This document shows positions 1-8,940 of a stretch of 64,000 nt of DNA, in pieces; within the stretch, counting starts at the first letter, position 1, and each line of letters starts with the position of its first letter. The stretch is taken from positions 1 through 64,000 of the forward strand of contig NZ_FXWK01000001.1 in assembly GCF_900177655.1 (NCBI RefSeq), written 5' to 3'. The DNA is from Devosia lucknowensis (GTDB lineage Bacteria > Pseudomonadota > Alphaproteobacteria > Rhizobiales > Devosiaceae). The position numbers were made by a program, and so were the translations under genes. The notes below the pieces were generated by a model. The model made no database searches and had not been told where the DNA came from. It saw nothing but the letters and a program-made list of their open reading frames with translations.

Positions 1-88
1 TCCCATCCCGAACTCGACCGTCAAATCCCTCCGCGCCAATGGTACTAAGTCTCAAGACTTGGGAGAGTAGGTCACTGCAAGGTCTGCC
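1..88 (+). rRNA. rrf: 5S ribosomal RNA, 3' part
   Basis: The first ~88 bases match the conserved 3' two thirds of bacterial 5S rRNA: the block TCCCATCCCGAACTC, then GGTACTAAGTCTCAAGACTT and the closing GGGAGAGTAGGTC segment. The 5' part lies before the window. This marks the end of an rRNA operon transcribed left to right. No tRNA-fMet follows; a terminator comes directly after. The exact 3' end is estimated. Confidence 0.93.
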
Positions 89-118
89 AAAAACATACTT
101 CCTCTCCACAATACCAAA

Positions 119-160
119 ATCACCAACGCCCCGTCCAAAAGACGGGGCGTTGGCGTTTGT
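119..160 (+). terminator. Intrinsic terminator of the rRNA operon, possibly bidirectional
   Basis: A 13-bp perfect stem (CCAACGCCCCGTC at 123-135 with GACGGGGCGTTGG at 141-153) closes a 5-base loop CAAAA. The bases after it on the plus strand are only moderately T-rich (CGTTTGT). On the minus strand the hairpin is followed by a T-containing stretch, so it may also end the ABC transporter transcript arriving from the right. Confidence 0.8.
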
Positions 161-180
161 ACGATGATCTGCGCCGTCTA

Positions 181-990
181 TCAGGTTGCTTCAGTGGCTC
201 GGTCGAAGGCACTTCGTCCCAAAGCCAACGCCTTAACCTCCCGCCACAACGCATTCCGGATGCCTGCATAGGCCGGATCAGTCTGAACCGATGCGGTCGA
301 ACGCGGTCTTGGAAGCGAGACGTCGATATCATTGACCACCCGCCCCTCAGCCATGACGATAACGCGGTCGGCCAGCAGCAAGGCCTCGTCGATACTATGC
401 GTCACGAACAATACCGTGGGTTTGGCTTGTTCACAGAGGGCCACAAGATCTTCCTGCATGAACTCGCGTGTCTGAGCATCGAGGCTGGCAAAGGGTTCGT
501 CCATCAGCAAAATCTGAGGTTTCCCGACGAGGACGCGTGCAAGAGCAACGCGTTGCCGCATGCCGCCCGACAGTTGCGAGGGATATTGGTCCGCCCAATC
601 GGCAAGGCCGACATGATCGAGCGCATCAAGGGCCGCGCGACGGCGCTCAGACGTGCTTCTCATGCTGGCTTCAAGAGCGAAGCCGACATTGTCAGAAACG
701 GTCCGCCACGGAATGAGCCGAAAATTCTGGAACACAAAACCGATGTCCGGCCCCGGCCGAGGCTCTGAGCCGTCGACGGAGACGCGACCTGTGTCGGGCG
801 CAATGAGACCGTCCGCAAGCCGAAGCAGGGTACTCTTCCCGCAGCCGGACGGCCCCACGATCGCTACGAACTCACCGGCGCCGATGTCGAGCTCCAGGGA
901 GTCCACGGCCCTCTTGCAACCGCCACCCTGAAGTGCGAACGACTTGCTGACACGTTCGAACCGGAGAGGCTTGCCGCGCGCGCCGCTCAT
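181..990 (-). CDS. ABC transporter ATP-binding protein, nitrate/sulfonate/taurine type
   Basis: Cytoplasmic ATPase of about 269 residues powering the adjacent permease. It has a Walker A motif GPSGCGKST, a Q-loop (VFQNFRL), the ABC signature LSGGMRQRVALAR, Walker B ILLMDEP and the H-loop VTHS, the layout of SsuB/TauB/NrtD ATPases. I placed the start at ATG 990 because it overlaps the stop of the binding-protein gene (ATGA), a classic translational coupling; the open frame upstream of that runs through the binding-protein gene and looks non-coding. It is the last gene of a permease, binding protein, ATPase operon on the minus strand. The substrate is not readable from sequence. Confidence 0.93.
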   Translation of the reverse strand: MSGARGKPLRFERVSKSFALQGGGCKRAVDSLELDIGAGEFVAIVGPSGCGKSTLLRLADGLIAPDTGRVSVDGSEPRPGPDIGFVFQNFRLIPWRTVSDNVGFALEASMRSTSERRRAALDALDHVGLADWADQYPSQLSGGMRQRVALARVLVGKPQILLMDEPFASLDAQTREFMQEDLVALCEQAKPTVLFVTHSIDEALLLADRVIVMAEGRVVNDIDVSLPRPRSTASVQTDPAYAGIRNALWREVKALALGRSAFDRATEAT

Positions 991-2030
991 CGATCGGCGC
1001 GATCCAGGCCGTCCTCGATCCCCAGCGTAGCCAAGGCCGCATCCACGGCACGAAAGTCCGCCCAGTCCGCGAGAGGGGGCACCGAGATTGCAGAGAAGTC
1101 CTCGGTCTGCTGCATCCAGGTTGACGTCTGCCGCAGATCTTGCGCACTCATGCCGCCGTTGACGGCCCAGCTTGTGGCAAACCGGGGCGCAAGGCCCTCG
1201 AGAAGGGCCCTGTCGGTGCCGGGCAGTACGCGTTCCATTGCCTCGACCCATTTCTTCGGATCGTCAGCCATGTCACGGCTGATGCGGATCAGCGCGCGGA
1301 CGACTGCGACCACCTCGTCGAACCTGGTGTCGAGGACGGTCTGGGGAACGACATTCACCTTGTTTACCAGCGGAGCGGCTGCGTAATAGTCCGCTGCTTC
1401 GACAAGGATATGCAGGCCGGTGATATCGGGTAGGGATGCCCATGTGCCGATCGAGAGTGTGGTCGCGTCGATCTGTCCGGCAATCAGGGCCTGAGCCCGC
1501 ACATTCGGCTGTCCGAGGCTGACGACCTGTGATGCATCCAGGTCGCCGCCCAGTTCGGTGAGCACGAGGTTGGATAGCGAATGATCGATGCTGCCGATCC
1601 GTCCGACACCAAAGCGGGCACCGGCGAGATCGGCGACATCAGCTATGTTGTCCTTAGACGCGATCAGGAAGGGCAGGGAGGTGTTCGGCGACGTCACCGC
1701 CCTCAGGTCATCGGCGCCCGAGGCATAGGCCAGCAGCAATGCGTCGACGCCGATATTGGCCATCTCGCCCTCGCCCGCCTGCAGCGCGGCCAGTGCCGAC
1801 GGTGTCTGCTGGACGCGCACCAGTTCAACGTCCACGCCTTCGCGCTCGAAGTAGCCCAGTGTAACCGCCAGGTCCATGACGGAGTTCGGGACCAGCGGCG
1901 GCTCCAGATGCGTCACTATGAGCCGAAATGGCCGGTCGGATTGCGCCAGCACCGGCACGGCCGCAAGAGACGCCACAACAATGGCGATGAACAAGGCTTT
2001 GAGGGATGTGGTGAACATTGAAGAGCGCAT
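987..2030 (-). CDS. ABC transporter substrate-binding protein (NMT1/SsuA-like)
   Basis: Periplasmic binding protein of about 347 residues with an N-terminal signal peptide (hydrophobic ALFIAIVVASLAAVPVLAQ, cleavage likely after VLAQ). The body has the NitT/TauT family layout, including a segment beginning LGYFEREGVDVELV, typical of proteins binding sulfonates, nitrate or thiamine-pyrimidine-like ligands. ATG 2030 lies one base past the permease stop; an ATG at 2018 is also possible, and neither has a strong ribosome-binding site, so translation is probably coupled. The ligand cannot be assigned: no monooxygenase or nitrate reductase gene lies alongside. Confidence 0.88.
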   Translation of the reverse strand: MRSSMFTTSLKALFIAIVVASLAAVPVLAQSDRPFRLIVTHLEPPLVPNSVMDLAVTLGYFEREGVDVELVRVQQTPSALAALQAGEGEMANIGVDALLLAYASGADDLRAVTSPNTSLPFLIASKDNIADVADLAGARFGVGRIGSIDHSLSNLVLTELGGDLDASQVVSLGQPNVRAQALIAGQIDATTLSIGTWASLPDITGLHILVEAADYYAAAPLVNKVNVVPQTVLDTRFDEVVAVVRALIRISRDMADDPKKWVEAMERVLPGTDRALLEGLAPRFATSWAVNGGMSAQDLRQTSTWMQQTEDFSAISVPPLADWADFRAVDAALATLGIEDGLDRADR

Positions 2031-2031
2031 T

Positions 2032-2796
2032 TCAGGTTGACCAGCGCGTAAGGCGCGCTTCGAGCAGGCGGAGCAATTCGGTGACGACGACGCCGACGCA
2101 GGCAAGCGTCAGGACGATGACGAAATACTCGGCCATGCGGAAACTGTTCCCATAGAGTGCGAGCAGCCCGCCAAGGCCGCTCACGGCGGTGTAGAGTTCG
2201 GCGACGACCGTGTTGATGAGACCGATCGTGGCGCCAATGCGCAATCCCGTAAGGATATAGGGTACTGCGCCGGGCAGGACGATAGCGCGAAAGATGCGGG
2301 CACGTCCGGCGCCGACCGACCGCGCCATTTCCACGAGATCCGCATCTGCCTGTCGCACGCCGGCGTAGGTATTGATGACGATTGGCATGATGGCGCCTAA
2401 AAACACAATGAAGAGCTTGGCCTCGAGGCCGAGCCCGAGGAGCACGATGACCAGGGGTATAAAGGCGACACGAGGTGTCGCTGCCAAACCATAGATGTAG
2501 ATTTCAAGCGTTCGACCCAGAAGCCCGAAGGCTCCCATGAGGACGCCGAGAGGCAGGCCCACCGCCACCGCAATCGTGACGCCACCGAGATAGGTGGTGA
2601 GGCTCGTCCCCAGGGCCGCCGGCAATTTGCCCTCGGCCCAGAGACGTCCCGCGGCGAGAGCCGTGTCGAGCGGCGTCGGGATCAGGTTGCGACTGACTGT
2701 CTGCGACGCGACCCACCACAGGCAGATGAGAACGACGAATACGCCGAGGCGGGCCAAGGCGACGGTGAGTGTGTCGCTCGTTCCTTCTCGCCTCAT
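2032..2796 (-). CDS. ABC transporter permease (SsuC/TauC-like)
   Basis: Inner-membrane permease of about 254 residues, first gene of the minus-strand operon. Several hydrophobic helices are visible, plus the EAA-type cytoplasmic loop around MARSVGAGRARIFRAIVLPGA that contacts the ATPase. ATG 2796 is preceded at good spacing by GGAGGT, the best ribosome-binding site in the operon, so it is preferred over an in-frame ATG 48 bases upstream. The three genes form a complete import system of the NitT/TauT class. Confidence 0.92.
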   Translation of the reverse strand: MRREGTSDTLTVALARLGVFVVLICLWWVASQTVSRNLIPTPLDTALAAGRLWAEGKLPAALGTSLTTYLGGVTIAVAVGLPLGVLMGAFGLLGRTLEIYIYGLAATPRVAFIPLVIVLLGLGLEAKLFIVFLGAIMPIVINTYAGVRQADADLVEMARSVGAGRARIFRAIVLPGAVPYILTGLRIGATIGLINTVVAELYTAVSGLGGLLALYGNSFRMAEYFVIVLTLACVGVVVTELLRLLEARLTRWST

Positions 2797-3077
2797 GCTT
2801 ACCTCCGTTCTCGACGCCCGCAGGCGCCATGGCTGGTGTGGCAAGGGTTGTGCGCCTTGTCCAGTGCAAGCCTTTTTCAGCGCCCATGTTTACCGTCTAC
2901 GACGGCTGGGTGGGCTCAGAGTACAAGCCGCTTGGCGCGACATCGGACAGCCTTGGAATTGTTCAGGCCCTGGCGCACGGCTTCCGAGTGAGACAGACAG
3001 CCTCGGCATTTGTCTCCGGGGTTGTCGTTCTGGCCGGGGACCGTTTACTTTCGTAAAATCACAATTCGGCACGGGAC

Positions 3078-4343
3078 ATGACCAAGACCAGTCGCGATCA
3101 CTTCCCTCGCTCGACCTTCCCAAGACTGCTCGGCTATCCCGGTTTCGCAGCATTTTGGTTGGCGGACAGCCTTTCCAATGTCGGCATCTTCGTTTTTACA
3201 CTGTCGCTTCAATTGCTGCTCATCGACGTGATGAGCGCCGGGCCGCTCGAGATCGGCTGGGTCCGGTCCGCGCAATGGCTTCCGTCTCTGTTGTTCGGGC
3301 TTGCCGCCGGCGTTGTGATCGACCGGCTGCCCAGAAAGCGGCTGCTGATCACTGCGGATTTGATCAGTTGCGCCTTGCTTCTGCTCATTGCCGCCCTGGC
3401 GATGACGGGGCACCTCAACCCGATTTTGCTCGCAGCCCTTGTCTTTGGTCTCGGCACTGCTGCGGTCTTTCAAGGCGGTGCCCACCAGTCCTTTCTGGCC
3501 GACATGCTGCCGACCGAGCTGCTGACCGCGGGCAATGTGAAATTGAGCCAGACTTACACCGCCGCCCAAACATTGGGTCCCCTACTCGGCGGGTTGCTTG
3601 TTCGCACCGTCGGTGCGCCACTGGCATTGCTCGCGAATGCCCTGTCCTATGGCGCATCCGCGCTGCTGTTGATGCGCGTGCCCCAACCCACACGGCACGT
3701 GCCGCCCCAAACGCGGTCGCTCGCTGTGGAGCTTCGGGAGGGGATATCCTGGGTCTATGGCCACCGTCTGCTCGCACCCTATGCCTGGTGTCTCCATCTC
3801 TGGTTCATCGGGAACGCGATTGCGGGCACGATTTTCGTTTTCCACGCGACCAGCCTGGGCCTCAATCCGGCTCAGATTGGCTTGACGCTGGCATGCGCCG
3901 GTCTGGCTGGTATTGCGGGAGCCGCATTGGCCGAGCCGATATCGCGCAGGATCGGCTGGGGGATTGCGATCCTGAGCGCTGATTTCATCACGGGTGCAGC
4001 GTGGATTCTGGCTGCATTTTCACAGATGGATTTTGCTTTGCCGATACTATGCGCGGCACAGTTCATCTACGGCTTCGGGCTTGGAATGCGCGGCCCGCTC
4101 GAGATGACTCTGCGCAATACGCTGACGCCTTCGGCGTTGCGCGGGCGCATGAACACAACGATCCGTTCCATCAACTGGGGCTTAATCGCGGTCGCCGCGC
4201 CGCTCGGGGGCTGGGTCGCGACCCGGATCGGAACAGGCCCAACGCTTTCACTTGCGGGCGCCATCATGATCGGAACCGGCTTGGCATTGCTTGCGTCCCC
4301 TTTTCGCGGGGCTTCGATCAGCGACGCGAATTCGGCTGGCTAG
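3078..4343 (+). CDS. MFS transporter, EntS-like
   Basis: Membrane protein of 421 residues with about 12 hydrophobic helices. The conserved loop between helices 2 and 3 reads VVIDRLPRKRLLI, an MFS motif A variant, and the second half begins near residue 215. Overall it resembles the MFS_3 group (enterobactin exporter EntS, macrolide/drug exporters). It is divergent from the ABC operon, with a 281-bp gap that holds no other gene; that gap has a small inverted repeat TTTAC-tttc-GTAAA at 3044-3057 that might be an operator. A drug or siderophore exporter role is inferred from family only. Confidence 0.88.
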   Translation: MTKTSRDHFPRSTFPRLLGYPGFAAFWLADSLSNVGIFVFTLSLQLLLIDVMSAGPLEIGWVRSAQWLPSLLFGLAAGVVIDRLPRKRLLITADLISCALLLLIAALAMTGHLNPILLAALVFGLGTAAVFQGGAHQSFLADMLPTELLTAGNVKLSQTYTAAQTLGPLLGGLLVRTVGAPLALLANALSYGASALLLMRVPQPTRHVPPQTRSLAVELREGISWVYGHRLLAPYAWCLHLWFIGNAIAGTIFVFHATSLGLNPAQIGLTLACAGLAGIAGAALAEPISRRIGWGIAILSADFITGAAWILAAFSQMDFALPILCAAQFIYGFGLGMRGPLEMTLRNTLTPSALRGRMNTTIRSINWGLIAVAAPLGGWVATRIGTGPTLSLAGAIMIGTGLALLASPFRGASISDANSAG

Positions 4344-4392
4344 GTGGAACGCGCAACGTGGAACGGTGGAGCGTTGGAGTGAGAGCACCAAA

Positions 4393-4812
4393 ATGACAAA
4401 TCCTCGCGACGTCAAATATGCCAACCAAAGCATTGCGCGATGGCAGGATGCGTTGAAACAACGAGCACTGCTGGAAACCAACAATATCGCATTTGCCTGC
4501 TTGCGCGGTTTTCTGCACGAAATCAGAGCGCGCTTGAGCGTCGACGACATCGCTCGTTTTGGTAATCGCCTGCCCGCCGTCCAGCGCGGTGTATTCTATC
4601 AGGACTGGCTGCCAGCCCCGCCTGTGCCCTGCGTGTCGCTCGGCGAATTCGAGACGGCCCTGGCGCAAAGGCTGCTGCCCCATATCCACATGCCGGAAAA
4701 CATTTCCGGTGACGTGCTTTGGGTAATCAAAACCGAAAGCGAACCTTTTGAAGCTGCCCAATTGCGCAAGGTCCTGCCATATCCATTGCAGGACCTGTGG
4801 GACGGACTGTGA
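4393..4812 (+). CDS. DUF2267 domain-containing protein
   Basis: Soluble protein of about 139 residues that reads as a single DUF2267 unit: a helical segment around LRGFLHEIRARLSVDDIARFGNR, then VQRGVFYQDW and a C-terminal LPYPLQDLW. The family is of unknown function and is often found as stress-linked small cytoplasmic proteins. It follows the MFS gene by 49 bases and could be co-transcribed. The ATG at 4393 is chosen because the domain begins shortly after it; the frame is open further upstream without recognisable homology. Confidence 0.78.
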   Translation: MTNPRDVKYANQSIARWQDALKQRALLETNNIAFACLRGFLHEIRARLSVDDIARFGNRLPAVQRGVFYQDWLPAPPVPCVSLGEFETALAQRLLPHIHMPENISGDVLWVIKTESEPFEAAQLRKVLPYPLQDLWDGL

Positions 4813-4941
4813 GGCGCCAGACAATCGTTGAGCAGCTCACGCTCTGCGCGGCCAGGCCGACAACGTCAAAGCAGCACCCGAAGCGTCCGCCTGAGCGCAA
4901 GGCAAATCGGCCGACGGTCCTTGGTTACCGAGAGATATGGA

Positions 4942-5015
4942 TGGAGCGGGTGAAGGGAATCGAACCCTCGTCGTAAGCTTGGGAAGCTTCTGCTCTACCA
5001 TTGAGCTACACCCGC
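4942..5015 (-). tRNA. tRNA-Gly (anticodon CCC)
   Basis: On the minus strand the acceptor arms GCGGGTG and CACCCGC pair. The D-arm GCTCAATGGTAGAGC and the T-arm GAGGGTTCGATTCCC are canonical, and the anticodon loop TTCCCAA gives CCC for the GGG codon. The 3' CCA is encoded. Length is 74 nt. It closely resembles E. coli glyU-type tRNAs. Confidence 0.96.
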
Positions 5016-5070
5016 GACGGTCTCTAGATGCTGGAAATCGGATCGACCGTCAAGCGGCCTGCACGTGCGA

Positions 5071-5259
5071 TCATTGCTGCTGTTGCTGTTGGGCCTGACG
5101 CTGTTTGTCTTCGAGGCTGAGGCCTTCCGTGCTTCCTTCAGCACCTCTTTCCGCCCCGGTGCCTGAAGCGTCGGCAGCGTCGGCTGAATTGTCTTTGCCT
5201 GCATTGGGGGGCGAGTGCGAAGACGAATTATTAGCGATGTTCACGCGGATTTTGCGCAT
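5071..5259 (-). CDS. Small polar protein with a polyglutamine C-terminus, hypothetical
   Basis: A possible 62-residue protein starting MRKIRVNIANNS, rich in Ser, Asp, Gly and Ala, and ending in a run of six glutamines written with mixed CAG/CAA codons. ATG 5259 has AGGGA eight bases upstream; a GTG six bases earlier is an alternative. There is no signal peptide, membrane segment or recognised domain. It lies between tRNA-Gly and the divergent cyclic-di-GMP gene. Low-complexity composition means it could be an accidental frame. Confidence 0.4.
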   Translation of the reverse strand: MRKIRVNIANNSSSHSPPNAGKDNSADAADASGTGAERGAEGSTEGLSLEDKQRQAQQQQQQ

Positions 5260-5353
5260 CTTCACGGTCCCTGCGAGGTTGGTGACGCTTCTGTAATGAC
5301 CTTTGCAGCTTGATGTTCGCCGTACTTATGCGGATTGTATCAGGATATTTACG

Positions 5354-7789
5354 TTGGCGGTCATCGACTTCTTTTTCATGGCGCACGAGCCTGGCCTGAT
5401 CGTGCTCGCCGCCGCGATTTGCCTGATTTCTTCGTATGCCTGCATAGGCCTTCTGCGTCACGCCCGGCGTGCCGGCGGACACATGCGAAATGTCTGGACC
5501 GGCGTTGCGGCTGCAGCAGTCGGTTTTGGTATCTGGGCAACCCACTTCGTCGCCGTGCTGGCATACCGCCCCGGGTTTACCCTGCACTACGACCTCGGCC
5601 TCACGCTTCTTTCCATGCTTGTCGCTATTGTTGTGTGCGGCACCGGCATCGCGATGGCCATTCGTGGCGAGAACCGGCGCGATCAGTTCCTTGGTGGCGC
5701 CGTGGTGGGTCTTGCCATCTCGTCGATGCACTATATCGGCATGGCGTCGCTGATCATGGGCGGCCGGCTGCAATGGAATCCGGCGTTGGTTTCGCTGTCC
5801 ATCCTTGCAGGGATAGTTTTGGGCGGCCTTGCCTTCACGACTGGCATGGGTGGCAATATCCGACGTACGCTGAGCGGCGCCCTGCTGCTTACATTGGCTA
5901 TCTGCGCCATGCATTTCACCGCCATGGCCGCCGCCGATTTCACTCTCTGCTTTCCGTTGCTGGCCGATGGCGAGCTCAACGGGTTCTGGATGTCGATCCT
6001 GCTCACGGTGATTTCGCTGATCCTCCTTGGCCTGGCACTCGGGAGTTCGGTGCTGGACGAAGCGGATCGTCGCCGCACCCAACGCGAACAGGAACGCGAA
6101 TTGCGCGACGCTGCTCAAATCCTTGCTGTGACGCAGAAGCTCGAGCTGGCTATGACGCACATGGCGCAGGGTCTGGGGCTTTACGGCGCCGATGGACGCC
6201 TGCAGCTTTACAACCAGCGGTTTCCGTCATTGCTGGGCATGGATGCCGCGAACGATCTTACCGGGTCGAGCTTTCGTGAAACGTGCCGAAGAACCATCGT
6301 CGCCGCGGGTATAGTGCCGGAACTGGTCGACGAACGCGTCGAAGCGACCTTGGCAACCCACGGGCCGCTGATCGCTGGCGGCGGTGAAATCGTCATACCC
6401 TTTGCCGAAGACAGGGTCCTCCAGGTGAGCCATAGCCCGGTGGGCGATGGCTCCTGGGTGACGACCGTAGACGACATTACCGAGCGGCACCGCTCGCAGC
6501 GCGCCATCGCTCACTTGGCGAGGCATGATGGTTTGACCGGCCTTCCCAACCGGGCGCGCTATCACGAATCTTTCGAATTGGCGCTTGAGAAGGCAGGCGA
6601 GGTTCGCGGCAAAGTAGCGATCATCGCGATCGACCTCGATCACTTCAAGGAAATCAACGACAACCACGGACACGCCGCCGGCGACCTTGTGCTGAAGACG
6701 CTCGCCAGTCGCTTCAATGCTGTTCTGCGCGAAGGGGAAACCGTTGCGCGCCTGGGCGGCGACGAGTTCGCTGCCATCAAGGTCTTCGCCAGCATGGATG
6801 GTCTGCGTGACTTCCTGGGACGACTGGAAGAAGCCTTGACGCGTCCGGTCGACAACGACGGCATCACAATAGCTACGGGCGGCAGCATCGGCGTCGCTGT
6901 GTGGCCCGATGATGGGCGCGATATTTCCAAGCTGATGAGCAATGCCGATCTTGCCATGTATCGGGCAAAAGCCGAATTCGATCGGCGCATCTGCTACTAT
7001 GAGCGGGACATGGACGAGCAGGCGCGCGAACGCCGCGACATGGCGCGTGATCTGTGGACTGCCGTCGAGAATGACGGCTTCCACCTTGCCTATCAAGTGC
7101 AAAAGTCCGTCGCGACCAGCGAGATCACCGGCTACGAAGTGCTGCTCCGTTGGAACCGGCCCGGATATGGCGAAGTGTCGCCGGCGGACTTCATTCCGGT
7201 GGCCGAAGAGTGTGGGGCCATCAACGCCATCGGCGTCTGGGTTCTCAAGGTGGCGTGTCTCGAGGCGGCGTCATGGCCCGAGCCGTTCAAGATCGCCGTC
7301 AACGTCTCCGGTCTGCAACTCTCGCAGATCGAGCTGATCGCTACCGTTCGCAACACGTTGCTGATGTCCGGACTTGCGCCGCATCGCCTCGAGCTCGAAG
7401 TCACCGAGACATCCATCATTGGCGACAAGCAGCGCGCGCTGCATATCCTGCGCCAGATTAAGGCGCTCGGCGTATCCATCGCCATTGACGATTTCGGCAC
7501 TGGATATTCATCGCTCGAAACCTTGCGCGCCTTCCCATTCGACAAGATCAAGCTCGATCGGTCGTTCATGAGCGAAGTCGAGAGCAACGAGCAGTCCAAG
7601 GCCATCGTCCGCGCCATACTCGCGCTGGGTCGCAGCCTCTCCGTCCCGGTTCTGGCAGAAGGCGTCGAGACGAGCGCGCAACTCGACGTTCTGCGCAAGG
7701 AAGGCTGTACGGAAGCGCAGGGCTTCCTGTTGGGACGTCCCGGCGCCATCGACTGGAGTGACCGACTTGAGCTGGGGATGCGAGCCTGA
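5354..7789 (+). CDS. MHYT-PAS-GGDEF-EAL cyclic-di-GMP turnover protein
   Basis: Membrane-anchored protein of roughly 800 residues. The N-terminal ~200 residues carry MHYT-type helices with histidine motifs ATHFVAVLAY, SSMHYIGMAS and CAMHFTAMAA, thought to bind a metal and sense a diatomic gas. A PAS-like segment follows (MAQGLGLYGADGRLQLYNQR). The diguanylate cyclase domain has an intact RLGGDEF near residue 467. The phosphodiesterase domain has EVLLRW instead of EALLRW but keeps NVS, ELEVTE, IDDFGTGYSS, KLDRSF and EGVET, so both activities look possible. The start is uncertain: TTG 5354 (AGGA eight bases upstream), ATG 5378 and TTG 5303 are all open. It is a stand-alone gene. Confidence 0.9.
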   Translation: MAVIDFFFMAHEPGLIVLAAAICLISSYACIGLLRHARRAGGHMRNVWTGVAAAAVGFGIWATHFVAVLAYRPGFTLHYDLGLTLLSMLVAIVVCGTGIAMAIRGENRRDQFLGGAVVGLAISSMHYIGMASLIMGGRLQWNPALVSLSILAGIVLGGLAFTTGMGGNIRRTLSGALLLTLAICAMHFTAMAAADFTLCFPLLADGELNGFWMSILLTVISLILLGLALGSSVLDEADRRRTQREQERELRDAAQILAVTQKLELAMTHMAQGLGLYGADGRLQLYNQRFPSLLGMDAANDLTGSSFRETCRRTIVAAGIVPELVDERVEATLATHGPLIAGGGEIVIPFAEDRVLQVSHSPVGDGSWVTTVDDITERHRSQRAIAHLARHDGLTGLPNRARYHESFELALEKAGEVRGKVAIIAIDLDHFKEINDNHGHAAGDLVLKTLASRFNAVLREGETVARLGGDEFAAIKVFASMDGLRDFLGRLEEALTRPVDNDGITIATGGSIGVAVWPDDGRDISKLMSNADLAMYRAKAEFDRRICYYERDMDEQARERRDMARDLWTAVENDGFHLAYQVQKSVATSEITGYEVLLRWNRPGYGEVSPADFIPVAEECGAINAIGVWVLKVACLEAASWPEPFKIAVNVSGLQLSQIELIATVRNTLLMSGLAPHRLELEVTETSIIGDKQRALHILRQIKALGVSIAIDDFGTGYSSLETLRAFPFDKIKLDRSFMSEVESNEQSKAIVRAILALGRSLSVPVLAEGVETSAQLDVLRKEGCTEAQGFLLGRPGAIDWSDRLELGMRA

Positions 7790-7844
7790 GGCTGTTTCGG
7801 CATTTAAGTTGACCATGCGCTGCGCCGGGAAGTAGCGTGCGGCC

Positions 7845-8834
7845 ATGGTAACGATCAAAGAAATAGCGGCTGCTGTGGGCGTTTCGAGCGCCACGGTGTC
7901 CCGTGTTCTCAACTACGACTCGACCCTTTCGATCTCCAATCGAAAGCGCCAGGCGATCATCGAGACGGCCGAAGCGCTTAACTATGCAACGCCTCGCAAC
8001 CGTGCCCGCGCCAACCAGCAAGGCTTGACCAAAGTCGCATTGGTGCATTTCCTGGCGCCCGAACGCGAGCTTGTCGATCCTTACTACGTTGCCTTGCGTC
8101 TCGGCATCGAGCGCCGCTGCGCGGCTCTGAAGATCGAGACGGTGAAGGTCTATCACACCGATGCCAAGCCCGATGCGAAGCTGCTTCAGGAGGCATCGGG
8201 CACCATCGTCATCGGCCGCCACGATGAGGACGAGACCGATTGGCTGCACCGCAATTCGCGCCAGATCGTCTTTGCCGATCACGTGCCCTACGATGACCAG
8301 ATCGACTCAGTTTCCGCCGATCTGCGTGCCGCCATGGAGAAGCTGCTGGCAGCGCTCGCCCAGCGTGGTTATCGGCGGATCGCCTATATCGGCTGGGGAG
8401 ATCGGCGCGCCCAGGCCTTCGTACAGTGGATGACTGCTGCTGGATGGTTCGATGACCGGCTGTTCCGTAGTGGTGACAACACCGAGGAGGGTGGCTACCG
8501 CCTGACCCGCGACATCATCGCGCAGCGTCGCCCGTTCGACGCCATCGTCACCTTCAACGACTCCATGGCCATTGGCGTATACCGCGCCTTGCACGAAGCG
8601 GGCCTATCGATCCCGCAGGATATTGGCGTCGCGAGTTTCAACGATATCTCGGTCGCGCAATTCCTTAATCCGCCTCTCACGACCGTGCATTTGCCGGCCG
8701 AGGAGATTGGCGAGGCTGCGGTCGAACTGTTGCTCGAACGCGTTGGCGGACGGGAATTGGCCAAGCAGATCAATCTGGCATCGCGGATCGTATGGCGCGC
8801 CAGTACGCGCGTTATGCCGGGTGAAACCGCGTAG
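7845..8834 (+). CDS. LacI-family transcriptional regulator (EbgR-like) of the galactoside locus
   Basis: DNA-binding regulator of 329 residues. The N-terminal LacI helix-turn-helix (TIKEIAAAVGVSSATVSRVL) is followed by a periplasmic-binding-protein-like effector domain with typical motifs (FNDSMAIGVYRALHEAG and GVASFNDISVAQFLNPPLTTV). Its stop codon overlaps a palindrome that leads into the promoter of the sugar transporter and GH2 gene in the same direction. The simplest reading is a local repressor released by a galactoside or a product of the GH2 enzyme. The assignment to galactosides rests on the neighbouring enzyme. Confidence 0.9.
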   Translation: MVTIKEIAAAVGVSSATVSRVLNYDSTLSISNRKRQAIIETAEALNYATPRNRARANQQGLTKVALVHFLAPERELVDPYYVALRLGIERRCAALKIETVKVYHTDAKPDAKLLQEASGTIVIGRHDEDETDWLHRNSRQIVFADHVPYDDQIDSVSADLRAAMEKLLAALAQRGYRRIAYIGWGDRRAQAFVQWMTAAGWFDDRLFRSGDNTEEGGYRLTRDIIAQRRPFDAIVTFNDSMAIGVYRALHEAGLSIPQDIGVASFNDISVAQFLNPPLTTVHLPAEEIGEAAVELLLERVGGRELAKQINLASRIVWRASTRVMPGETA

Positions 8835-8895
8835 TAAATTTTTCGCAGTAAAAATTTACTGAAATTCTTGCGCCCGGCTCAAAAGTCATATTAGT
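8833..8895 (+). promoter_or_regulatory. Operator palindrome and promoter of the galactoside operon
   Basis: AGTAAATTTTT (8833-8843) and AAAAATTTACT (8850-8860) form a perfect 11-bp inverted repeat with spacer CGCAGT. The right half is itself part of a tighter palindrome, CAGTAAA-AA-TTTACTG. Downstream, TTGCGC (8868-8873) and TATTAG (8889-8894) could serve as -35 and -10 with a short 15-bp spacer. An operator just upstream of the promoter fits LacI-type control; the same inverted repeat could also end the regulator transcript. Confidence 0.6.
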
Positions 8896-8940
8896 CTGCT
8901 CTCAGGGTGAGAAGGAAACACCCAATTGGGAGGATTAGCA

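Noticed and set aside
991..1251. In-frame extension of the first ABC ATPase upstream of ATG 990
   Set aside because: It lies inside the binding-protein gene, and the ATGA overlap at 987-990 gives a better-supported start.
2594..3982. Plus-strand open frame of 462 codons spanning the permease start and the MFS gene
   Set aside because: It crosses the ABC/MFS intergenic region and overlaps the MFS gene in another frame; the composition is that of a shadow.
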